Part shown: positions 1 to 6,941 of the stretch, in pieces
Numbering within the stretch: position 1 is the first letter of the stretch
How the letters are laid out: each line of letters starts with the position of its first letter
Source of the DNA: Candidatus Bipolaricaulota bacterium
GTDB taxonomy: Bacteria; Bipolaricaulota; Bipolaricaulia; UBA7950; UBA9294
Assembly (NCBI GenBank): GCA_030612485.1
Contig: JAUWNS010000032.1
Span: 1 to 18,940 of the forward strand
Reading direction: 5' to 3'
DNA length: 18,940 nucleotides
Made by a program: the position numbers and the translations under genes
The notes under the pieces: model-generated
What the model was told of the DNA's origin: nothing
The model's database searches: none
Seen by the model: only the letters and a program-made list of their open reading frames with translations

Positions 1-1146
1 CAGACTGTCACTCTTACCGGTCAGGGGATCGGTGTCGGGACTGAGGACACTTATCCACCAACAACAGCCCCGCCCACGACCGCCCCACCTATCTGGACTC
101 CTGGTCAATCAACGACGCCAGATGTAACCGAGGATGTCGCCAAGTTGGAGACGAAGCTCGACGCGCTCGAACCAACGATAAGGGATCTGCGTCAACGGCT
201 GGACAGGCTTGGTTTGTTGCTCGGCGAGCTGATCACTGGGGAGGAGCTCAACCTTTACCCGTTCCATACCCAAGTTCCAACGACAAAACCAAACATCATG
301 GATATGCTTGCTCAGTTGGAGGCAAAGCTCGATCGTTTGGCTCAACAACCGAGTGAAACCACGGCTCCCGACATAAACATCACCATCATCGAGATCTACA
401 ACATCATCACGGAGATCAAGCAGGTGATCATAAACCTCGGCGGGAACGTCGCAGGGATCGAGACGAAGCTCGACCACTTAGCACAACAACCGAGTGAAGC
501 TACAGCCCCTGACATAAACATCACCATCATCGAGATCTACAACATCATCGTCGAGATCAATCAATTGATCATAAACCTCGGTGGGAACGTCGCAGGGCTC
601 GAGACGAAACTCGACCAGCTTTCCACCGATCTGCTCGATCTGTGGCTTGACCTGATGGACATGTGGACCGACCTAGACGACATGTGGACCGAGATGATCG
701 ATCGATTCGAGGATGTTGATGATGCTGTTGCAGCGAACACCCGGGCGATTAGCGCGTTGCAGGCGTCAAACGCCCGGATCGAGGACAAGCTGAACCAGTT
801 GCTCGGGCTTCCGGTCATGGCGACAACGACGCTGATCAGCTTGACGGTCAGCCCCGCGGTCATCAGCGCGCCCGATCACACGGCAACTCTGGAGGGACTC
901 CCCGGCGCGGTAGAGGGCGGAACAACGATTAACGTGTATTGGTCGGGGATAGATAACTGGAGACCAGGAGTGACAGATCCCTTCTGGTTCGACAGTGTTA
1001 CCGCCAACGCCGACGGATCGTTTTCGCTTTCCAAAGGCGGTTGGGGGAACTCTTGGCCGGTGTGGTGTGAGGTGACGCAGACGAACGCCGAGGGCGAGAG
1101 CGCACCTGTTAGGGTTTACAACTCAACGCTGATGATCGCGATGTGA
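1..1146 (+). CDS. Secreted ASH/coiled-coil/Ig-like protein A (5' partial)
   Basis: The reading frame is open from base 1, so the gene enters from outside the window. A TTG at 145 is only an internal codon. The first residues, ending TLTGQGI, match the last strand of the ASH (choice-of-anchor-D-like) domain of the serpin at 4877-6541. A Pro/Thr-rich linker follows (about residues 20-42), then a long coiled coil with repeated L-E-x-K-L-D motifs (about 48-265) containing two 47-residue tandem repeats. The C-terminal part (about 275-381) is Ig-like, with the pattern GLPGAVEGG, then ADGSFS, then a W-C-E-V-TQ strand. Coil and C-terminal domain are paralogous to protein B (1783-3786). No enzyme motif is visible. 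I infer an exported structural or adhesive surface protein, although its signal peptide would lie upstream. HEAT gene 1 begins 23 bp downstream, probably in the same transcript. Confidence 0.85.
   Translation, partial: QTVTLTGQGIGVGTEDTYPPTTAPPTTAPPIWTPGQSTTPDVTEDVAKLETKLDALEPTIRDLRQRLDRLGLLLGELITGEELNLYPFHTQVPTTKPNIMDMLAQLEAKLDRLAQQPSETTAPDINITIIEIYNIITEIKQVIINLGGNVAGIETKLDHLAQQPSEATAPDINITIIEIYNIIVEINQLIINLGGNVAGLETKLDQLSTDLLDLWLDLMDMWTDLDDMWTEMIDRFEDVDDAVAANTRAISALQASNARIEDKLNQLLGLPVMATTTLISLTVSPAVISAPDHTATLEGLPGAVEGGTTINVYWSGIDNWRPGVTDPFWFDSVTANADGSFSLSKGGWGNSWPVWCEVTQTNAEGESAPVRVYNSTLMIAM
337..618 (+). repeat. Two tandem 141-bp (47-residue) repeats in protein A
   Basis: Unit 1 is 337-477 and unit 2 is 478-618. 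By hand count they differ at 17 of 141 positions and share one exact 39-nt block. Each unit encodes an LAQQPSE segment, an Ile/Asn-rich stretch (INITIIEIYNII), a NLGGNVAG turn and a closing ETKLD motif. The unit length is a whole number of codons, so the duplication lengthens the coiled coil without breaking the frame. Confidence 0.95.
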
Positions 1147-1169
1147 TCAACATTATCCGGTAACGAAGA

Positions 1170-1907
1170 ATGAAACCCACACGTGCCTCTTCCGTGGCGT
1201 GGTTGTTGATGATCGCTCTTGGTATAACTTTGGTCTGTGTCATCCTTCACGCGGAGCCGTTGGGTGTTCGGCCTGGGGTCGAAGACCTGGTCGAGGGACT
1301 TGCCAGCCCATCGTTCAACGAACGAAAAGAAGCGAGGGAGGGGTTGCTGTCGCTCGGTGCAGCAGCGGTCCCTCCCCTCATCCTGGCGACGGAGTCGGAG
1401 AATGCCCTCCTCCGTTGGGAGGCGGTCAATCTCCTCGGAACCCTGGGCGACCTTCGCGCAACGGACGCGGTATTGCACGTTGCGATGACCGACTCCGAGG
1501 TCCATGCCCGCTGGCGGGCGAACTGGGCGATCACGAACCTGGACGACGGTACCGTCGTCCCTCGGTTGATCGCGGGACTGGACGACGAGGATCCGACCGT
1601 CGCCTGGAATGCGGCGGTCACCCTCAGTCTGTTCGGCACGGTCGAAGCTGTTCCATTCCTTCACCAAGGACTGGATGCGACAGGCTGGCGACAGTGGGAG
1701 GCAGTGAACGCACTTGGGCGGGTGTGGAACGATGGAACCGCCCCTAAGTTGATCGTTGTTCTGCAAGAAGGAGGTGTTTCGCATGAAAAGGTGGAGTCGA
1801 AGGCACCGGCTGTTGTTTTCCCTGCGAGTTGGATTAATCGTGGCTGGCGGAATGCTGTTGCTTGGTGTCGGACAGGAAGTGGTGGTTCAGCCGCCGGTCG
1901 TCGTTGA
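1170..1907 (+). CDS. Exported HEAT-repeat protein 1 (3'-truncated, chimeric tail)
   Basis: A 245-residue ORF starting at ATG 1170 with only a weak purine stretch upstream. Residues 1-28 form a signal peptide or anchor (basic start, hydrophobic core). Residues 37-201 are PBS-lyase-type HEAT repeats of helix pairs with recurring R-W-E-A-V-N and A-R-W-R-A-N motifs. HEAT repeats are protein-binding scaffolds, and no catalytic residue is apparent. The repeat region is about 84% identical to HEAT protein 2 (3932-4792) with no gaps. Identity stops at residue 201 (about base 1770). The paralogue continues with 82 more residues of repeat, whereas this copy has 44 unrelated residues read from the sequence of gene B in another frame. 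The stop lies 125 nt inside gene B. It is most likely a truncated duplicate; whether it still folds is unknown. Confidence 0.75.
   Translation: MKPTRASSVAWLLMIALGITLVCVILHAEPLGVRPGVEDLVEGLASPSFNERKEAREGLLSLGAAAVPPLILATESENALLRWEAVNLLGTLGDLRATDAVLHVAMTDSEVHARWRANWAITNLDDGTVVPRLIAGLDDEDPTVAWNAAVTLSLFGTVEAVPFLHQGLDATGWRQWEAVNALGRVWNDGTAPKLIVVLQEGGVSHEKVESKAPAVVFPASWINRGWRNAVAWCRTGSGGSAAGRR
1278..1772 (+). repeat. HEAT duplication, copy 1
   Basis: This 495-bp segment aligns without gaps to 4049-4543 at a constant offset of 2771 bp. It includes long exact DNA blocks, for example the stretch coding LIAGLDDEDPTVAWN. Similarity ends sharply at the 3' edge. Confidence 0.93.
1768..1776 (+). promoter_or_regulatory. 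Shine-Dalgarno of protein B
   Basis: AAGGAGGTG ends 6 nt before ATG 1783, a near-perfect ribosome binding site. It selects this ATG over an in-frame upstream ATG at 1756, which lies inside the HEAT-1 homology region. The site begins within a few bases of where HEAT-1 similarity to its paralogue is lost. Confidence 0.9.
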
Positions 1908-3786
1908 TCACTCCGGAGAAACGTGGCAGTTTGGACAGGTGCGAGGGGTAAGCACAACAGAGGTTGGGGTGTACGGCTATACGGACGCCAGCGAGCACTG
2001 TGGGGTCTTCGGACATAGTCCAGCTGGAATCGGAGTCAAGGGCGCAAGCAACGGCACTGACGGTGTGCAGGGATGGACGAGTGCTCCCAACGCTTCGGGA
2101 GTCTTTGGATACAGCTACGTCGCCCCTGGCGTGACCGGATGGAGTTCAGGGAATGACGGTCTGGTTGGCATTTCAATTAGTCCCAATCCCGATCATGCTG
2201 CACTACGGGCGCGGAACGAAGGGAGTGGGCCAGCGATTGTCTGTGAGGGTGACCTGATTGTCACTGGAGCAATACAAGGCGGCGGCATCTCGCAATTCCT
2301 CGATGCCGCTGCTGTCGAGGACATTGAGGAACTGGTGATGGACCTCGTTGCCACGCAGACGGAACTGGGGACAAGCCTCGTGGACGTGCAGACGGAACTG
2401 GATCACATCGAGGATAAGCTCTGCCATTTCATCGAGGAATTCGCCAAGGAGCTGGGGGAAGCTCTCTACGGAAACGAAGACGCGTTCTTGGGGATTGTCC
2501 CGCTGCGATGCAACGTTTTCACAAGGGTCGACTGGCCAACACTTGAACCGATCAAGCCCGCGATCGATCAGCTGGAGGCAAAGCTGGATCTGTTCCCGCT
2601 GGATCTCGATGAGTCTGTTGGAAAGGTCCTAGATGAACTCGACACTGTGCTTACGCGGTTACGGGAGGCACAGGACGATATTATGTATGAGCTCACAGAT
2701 ATCGTCGAAAACCTTATAGCTGACGCCCATTATCGTCTCTACTTAGGTCTCGGCAAGCTGGAAGTTAAGCTGGACGTAAACGAGCGCGCCATGTCAGCCC
2801 TTGCTGGCACGCTCGGAGAGCTGATTGTGGGGCAGCCAATACCGTTAGACCCAATTCAGCACGGACCCTGGCCGTGGGGTGGAATGAACCTCTTTGGGCT
2901 TGTCTCCGCGCTCGAAGCCAAGCTCGACGGCATGCAGACGGACCTTGCGACTATCGGAGCTAGGATTGGCGCCAACGCATTGGGAATCACCGCGAACGGC
3001 AATGCGATTGCGTATGTCCTCACCGCCGTGGGAGACAACGGCTCAGCCATACGTGCCAACGCGGCAGCGATCGACAGCGTGCTCGTCGCTACTGATACCG
3101 TTCGAGCGGCCGTAGCAGCAAACGGTGACGCCATCGCCTCTTTGGAGACCAAAGCCCACACGGCGGCTGCTGAACGGGCCGAGCACTTGGCCGCCATCAA
3201 CAGGGTTCAATCCACAGTCGACGATAACAGGACAGCTATGGTGGACGTGTTTGATCAGCTCGCATCCATTGATGCGACTCTCCTAGCTACTGCAGACACG
3301 GTCCAGGAACTTGCAGACCAAGCTGAAGCCAATAGCAGCGCCGTTGCTGAGAATACACGAACAACCACGCTACTGACTGTCATGATGGAAAGCCTGCTCG
3401 ATTCCAGTTCCCGGATTGAGGACAGGGTTAATCGCCAGTTGGGTCTTCCACAGGTTCCAGATGCTTCGAAGATCGCTTTGACAATACGGGAGTGTTCACT
3501 TCCTGACTGCGATTTGCTAGCAGTCATCGAAGGCCAGCCCGGCGCTGTCGAAGGTGGAGCGTATGTCACAATCTACTTCTGGCCGGGAGGAGAGCCTCTC
3601 TTCATGCTGGTGCAAGCGAATCCTGACGGTTCATTCTCAGAGGTTGGGAAGGCCGGGACACTGCCCGATGGGGTTACGCCTGTCTCCTCGCTTCTTTGGA
3701 TCGAGGTCTCGCAAAAACGGGGTGAAGACGCTGATGAGAGTGCACGTGCGAGACTATTCGTCTCTCCAGAGTCAGAGAATGAATAA
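1783..3786 (+). CDS. Secreted GVxG-repeat/coiled-coil/Ig-like protein B
   Basis: A 667-residue protein; the start is set by the Shine-Dalgarno at 1768-1776. Residues 1-30 are a signal peptide or anchor with a KRWSRRHR basic start and a hydrophobic core. Residues 62-129 carry about seven short repeats beginning GVxG, as in bacterial and phage beta-rich fibre proteins. A beta-rich segment follows (DLIVTGAIQGGG, about 157-168). Residues about 175-560 are mostly coiled coil with L-E-x-K-L-D heptads and Ala/Asn-rich stretches. Residues about 560-667 are the Ig-like domain shared with protein A (GQPGAVEGG, then NPDGSFS, then W-I-E-V-SQ). The overall look is of a fibrous, possibly oligomeric surface protein; no enzymatic motif was seen. 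The first 125 nt overlap the chimeric tail of HEAT gene 1. HEAT gene 2 follows after 145 bp. Confidence 0.85.
   Translation: MKRWSRRHRLLFSLRVGLIVAGGMLLLGVGQEVVVQPPVVVDHSGETWQFGQVRGVSTTEVGVYGYTDASEHCGVFGHSPAGIGVKGASNGTDGVQGWTSAPNASGVFGYSYVAPGVTGWSSGNDGLVGISISPNPDHAALRARNEGSGPAIVCEGDLIVTGAIQGGGISQFLDAAAVEDIEELVMDLVATQTELGTSLVDVQTELDHIEDKLCHFIEEFAKELGEALYGNEDAFLGIVPLRCNVFTRVDWPTLEPIKPAIDQLEAKLDLFPLDLDESVGKVLDELDTVLTRLREAQDDIMYELTDIVENLIADAHYRLYLGLGKLEVKLDVNERAMSALAGTLGELIVGQPIPLDPIQHGPWPWGGMNLFGLVSALEAKLDGMQTDLATIGARIGANALGITANGNAIAYVLTAVGDNGSAIRANAAAIDSVLVATDTVRAAVAANGDAIASLETKAHTAAAERAEHLAAINRVQSTVDDNRTAMVDVFDQLASIDATLLATADTVQELADQAEANSSAVAENTRTTTLLTVMMESLLDSSSRIEDRVNRQLGLPQVPDASKIALTIRECSLPDCDLLAVIEGQPGAVEGGAYVTIYFWPGGEPLFMLVQANPDGSFSEVGKAGTLPDGVTPVSSLLWIEVSQKRGEDADESARARLFVSPESENE
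1966..2169 (+). repeat. GVxG short repeats in protein B
   Basis: Residues 62-129 contain GVYG, GVFG, GVKG, GVQG, GVFG, GVTG and a final GLVG, spaced about 9-13 residues apart. The DNA of the units has diverged, so this is an old protein-level repeat rather than a recent expansion. Confidence 0.8.
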
Positions 3787-3931
3787 GCAATCTGTGGGAT
3801 TAGTTCTAACTGTTTGACGTGTCCGACTGTCGAAAGCGAAAGGTGATGACACCCTCAACATGATTTGGATGCGAGCGGAACTGCGAGAGGATCCTGGGTT
3901 CTCTCCAGCCGGAGGATGAGAAGGAAGACGG

Positions 3932-4792
3932 ATGAAAGTTCTGCGGTCTGTCGTCAGTCTGGTGGTAGTGGCAGCGACCCTGGTCTTTAGTGGTGCAGGT
4001 ACGGTCGATGCTGTCGCGCAGGCACAGCCACCGGCTCCGTTGGTACAAGCCCAGGAGCTGGTTGAGAGATTGGCCAGTCCATCAGCCAGCGAGCGGAAAG
4101 AAGCGAGGGAGGGGCTGTTGTCGCTCGGTGCGGTAGCGGTCCCCACTCTCATCCTGGCGACCGAATTGAATAGTGCCCTCCTGCGTTGGGAGGCGGTGAA
4201 CATGCTCGGCATCCTGGAGGACCTCCGAGGGACAGACGCGGTATTGCGCGTTGCGATGACCGACTCCGACGTCCATGCCCGCTGGCGAGCGAACTGGGCG
4301 ATCACACGCCTCGACGATGGGACGGTAGTTCCCCGCTTGATCGCGGGACTGGACGACGAGGATCCGACCGTCGCCTGGAATTCGGCAGTCACCTTAAGTC
4401 TATTCGGCGTTTTTGAGGCAGTTCCGCTTCTTCACGAGGGACTCAAGGCCGATGGCTGGCGACAGTGGGAGGCGGTGAACGCCCTTGGCCGGGTGTGGAA
4501 CGATCAGACCGCCCCTAAGTTGATCGTTGTTTTGCAGGAAGGGCCGGAGGATGTCCGCAAGGAGGCTGCCCTTTCCCTTGGCCGAATCGGCGGGGAGGGT
4601 GCTCTGGTCGCGCTCCTGGAGGCGCTCAGCGACGATCCTTCCTTCGAGATCCGTTGGCGCTCGGCGATGATGATCGGTCACATCGGCGACCAGGAGACCG
4701 TCGCGTTGTTGATCGAGATACGGGCAAAGGAGTCGCACCCGTTTGTCATTGAGCACATCGACGAAGCGATCGAGGCGCTGATGCCCCCATGA
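3932..4792 (+). CDS. Exported HEAT-repeat protein 2 (intact paralogue)
   Basis: A 286-residue protein. AAGGAAG at 3921-3927 sits 4 nt before ATG 3932. Residues 1-30 form a signal peptide (KVLRS basic start, V/A-rich core, small residues near AVAQA). The rest is a run of PBS-lyase-type HEAT repeats, including R-K-E-A-R-E-G-L-L-S-L-G, R-W-E-A-V-N, R-W-R-A-N-W-A, V-R-K-E-A-A-L-S-L-G and R-W-R-S-A-M units, ending in EALMPP. I infer an exported protein-protein interaction scaffold with unknown partners; the flanking coiled-coil proteins and serpin are candidates by position only. It extends 82 residues past the point where HEAT protein 1 breaks off, so it shows the ancestral length. The serpin gene starts 84 bp downstream. 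Confidence 0.88.
   Translation: MKVLRSVVSLVVVAATLVFSGAGTVDAVAQAQPPAPLVQAQELVERLASPSASERKEAREGLLSLGAVAVPTLILATELNSALLRWEAVNMLGILEDLRGTDAVLRVAMTDSDVHARWRANWAITRLDDGTVVPRLIAGLDDEDPTVAWNSAVTLSLFGVFEAVPLLHEGLKADGWRQWEAVNALGRVWNDQTAPKLIVVLQEGPEDVRKEAALSLGRIGGEGALVALLEALSDDPSFEIRWRSAMMIGHIGDQETVALLIEIRAKESHPFVIEHIDEAIEALMPP
4049..4543 (+). repeat. HEAT duplication, copy 2
   Basis: Counterpart of 1278-1772 with no indels. The homologous open frame continues to 4792 here but not in copy 1. Confidence 0.93.
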
Positions 4793-4863
4793 TGATTGTA
4801 GAATTGTTGGTTTCCCAGCTGATGATTTTGCAGGAATTTGTTTTCAACCACGTGCACAAGGAG

Positions 4864-4870
4864 GGAGGTG
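4864..4870 (+). promoter_or_regulatory. Shine-Dalgarno of the serpin gene
   Basis: GGAGGTG, inside a longer purine run, ends 6 nt before ATG 4877. It places the start at MSILKRC rather than at an in-frame ATG at 4838, and it restores a normal signal peptide at the N-terminus. Confidence 0.9.
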
Positions 4871-4876
4871 GATAAC

Positions 4877-6541
4877 ATGAGCATTTTGAAACGATGCAGT
4901 ACAAGCGTGGGTTTGATGTTTTTGGTCTTACTAGCGGGGATCTTCGTCTTTGCTCAAGGCGACATCGATTTCGGAGACGTGCCGGTCGGTGAGACCAGGA
5001 CGGCAACGTATACGTTCAAGATCCTGGAGTCGAGTTCGACGCCGGGAACCGTAACGAGAATCTCACTTCCAGGCGGTCCGTTTGGTCCGTTTAAATTGCA
5101 GAATCTACCAGCGCTCCCAGCGACGATCCAACCGGGTGACTCAATTTCGTTCCAGGTGGCCTTTACGCCCCGCGAGGCACGGACTTATGTGAGCACCTTC
5201 ACCATCACAGCCGAAGAAGGCACGCCGCTAAAATTGAAGAAACAGACCGTCACCCTCACCGGGCAAGGGATCCCTTCACCTTTCTGGCCTCCGGTTCCAC
5301 TACCGAAGCCGCAAACCGTCTTGGAGATCCCCCCAGAGGTGGTGCAGCTGGTCGCTGGGAATACTGAGTTCGCGTTCGATCTGTACCAAGCCATTCGCGG
5401 AATGGAGGGCAACCTTCTCTATTCACCGTACAGCGTGTCATTGGCCCTGGCGATGACCTATGCGGGTGCACGAGGCACAACCGAGGGGCAGATAGCGGAG
5501 GTCCTCCATTTTGCGCTTTCGCAGGAAGACTTCCACCCCGCCCTCCAGACGCTCAGCTTAGTGGTTGCAAGCCGCAGTGCCGACCCCAAGGTTCAATTGA
5601 AGATCGCCAATTCCCTATGGGTGCAGACCGGCTATCCCTTCCTCCCGGCGTTCCTCGATCTTCTCACCGAGAACTACGACGCAGCACCGAGACACGTCAA
5701 CTTCCTCGGTGCACCAGGAGAAGCCTGTGACGCCGTCAACGAATGGGTGAGTAGGGCAACCGAGGGGAAGATCCAGAATCTGCTTGATCCAGGAGCGCTC
5801 ACTCCGCTTACTCGGTTGGTTCTAGCTAATGCGATCTACTTCAAAGCCGATTGGCTTCACCAGTTTTCCAAGGCGGCGACACGCGATGGGCCGTTCTATC
5901 TGCTCGACGGGAGCGAGGTCATAGTGTCGATGATGGAGCAGGAGGAGGATTTCCGCTATACGAGCGGGGAGGGATACCAGGCGATCGAACTTCCATACAG
6001 CGGCGAGGATCTATCGATGGTCATCCTGATCCCTAAAGGGGCAGCGGAGCGGAGCGACTCGTGGTCGCCGGGCCCGCCTACGCCTCCTACTCCCCCGCCA
6101 ACTGGTCCCATTGATCCGGTTCACTTCGATGAGTTCGAGCGTTCGCTCGATGCGGCTCTATTTGCTTCGATCATCGCGGACCTTCAATCGACGACCGTGC
6201 ACCTGATCATGCCCAAGTTCACGTACGAATCGAGCTTCAATCTGGGGGATACACTCGCTGATATGGGAATGCCGGATGCGTTTACAGGGGACGTCGCGGA
6301 CTTCTCGGGCATGGACGGGACCCGCCTTCTTTACATCAGTGATGTGATTCACAAGGCATTTGTGGTGGCCGACGAGGAGGGAACTGAGGCGACCGCAGCC
6401 ACTGCAGTTCCCTTCGCGATTGGCCCTCCGCCTGAACCTGTGCAATTGACGATCGATTGTCCCTTCATTTTCGTGATTCGCGACGTCGAAACAGGAACGA
6501 TCCTATTTGTGGGACGGGTCCTGGATCCAAGGGGGCGTTAA
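4877..6541 (+). CDS. Secreted serpin with N-terminal ASH-type domain
   Basis: A 554-residue protein. Residues 1-27 are a signal peptide (KRC start, LMFLVLLAGIFVF core, cut near AQ-G). Residues 28-133 form an ASH/choice-of-anchor-D-like beta domain (DFGDVPVG near the start, AFTPRE, and TLTGQGI at the end). A Pro-rich linker leads to the serpin domain (about 157-553), a serine-protease-inhibitor fold. Family hallmarks are NLLYSPYSVSLALAMTYAGA (179-198), LANAIYFKADW (316-326), the hinge EEGTEATAATA (500-510) and CPFIFVIRD (528-536). The small-residue hinge fits an inhibitory serpin that inserts its reactive loop. P1 cannot be fixed by eye because the P' side seems longer than in alpha-1-antitrypsin; by simple alignment it falls near the AIG segment. 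A Pro-rich insertion (about 390-415) interrupts the serpin fold. The target protease is unknown. Confidence 0.95.
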   Translation: MSILKRCSTSVGLMFLVLLAGIFVFAQGDIDFGDVPVGETRTATYTFKILESSSTPGTVTRISLPGGPFGPFKLQNLPALPATIQPGDSISFQVAFTPREARTYVSTFTITAEEGTPLKLKKQTVTLTGQGIPSPFWPPVPLPKPQTVLEIPPEVVQLVAGNTEFAFDLYQAIRGMEGNLLYSPYSVSLALAMTYAGARGTTEGQIAEVLHFALSQEDFHPALQTLSLVVASRSADPKVQLKIANSLWVQTGYPFLPAFLDLLTENYDAAPRHVNFLGAPGEACDAVNEWVSRATEGKIQNLLDPGALTPLTRLVLANAIYFKADWLHQFSKAATRDGPFYLLDGSEVIVSMMEQEEDFRYTSGEGYQAIELPYSGEDLSMVILIPKGAAERSDSWSPGPPTPPTPPPTGPIDPVHFDEFERSLDAALFASIIADLQSTTVHLIMPKFTYESSFNLGDTLADMGMPDAFTGDVADFSGMDGTRLLYISDVIHKAFVVADEEGTEATAATAVPFAIGPPPEPVQLTIDCPFIFVIRDVETGTILFVGRVLDPRGR

Positions 6542-6941
6542 CGTCGAGCGAGCATTGGAGTTCACCCCTCCCCCCACACCCGGCTCTCGTCGAAGTAAGC
6601 ATCACACGCCTCGATATGGCTCGCGTCCCCCCAGGAAGGTCGCCTACCCTAAGTTTTCGCAACACTCAACGGGAACGGGTTCAGTGATGCTCGTAAATAC
6701 GGCAGCAGGCAAGATCATTGGGTGGTGACGATGAAAGACAGAACCTAAGGATCTGACAAGTGGCTTTGACATCGCTGTTTCAGGATTCGGGTCTTAGATC
6801 TCCTGATGGCAGATCCGGAAGCACCGAGTAGAATTGCAATCCGAAATTCTCATGGAACCTGGGGAGCAACAAACAACTGGGCCGGACTGCGGTACCGAGG
6901 TGAACAGCAACTCCTCTGCGTCAATCCACGGATTGAGACAA
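6542..6941 (+). other. Gene-free gap between convergent genes
   Basis: This 400-bp stretch separates the serpin (+) from the diguanylate cyclase (-). The short ORFs here show no recognisable protein and no good Shine-Dalgarno. I see no strong hairpin with a T-tract on either strand. The only tidy structure is a 16-nt inverted repeat at 6921-6936, just past the cyclase stop codon. The sequence may be decayed coding DNA, but I cannot identify a parent gene. Confidence 0.6.
6921..6936. repeat. Short perfect inverted repeat
   Basis: TCAATCC-AC-GGATTGA has 7-nt arms around a 2-nt centre. It lies 5 bp beyond the cyclase stop codon. The short loop, moderate GC and lack of a T-run make it a poor intrinsic terminator. 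It could be a protein-binding palindrome or chance. Confidence 0.4.

Noticed and set aside
145..147. TTG as the start of protein A
   Set aside because: The frame is open upstream to base 1 and encodes a recognisable ASH-domain end and linker, so the gene is cut by the window.
4797..4804. TTGTAGAAT as a serpin promoter
   Set aside because: The -10 is good but no TTG-type -35 lies 16-18 nt upstream, and TG abuts the hexamer without the spacer base of an extended -10.
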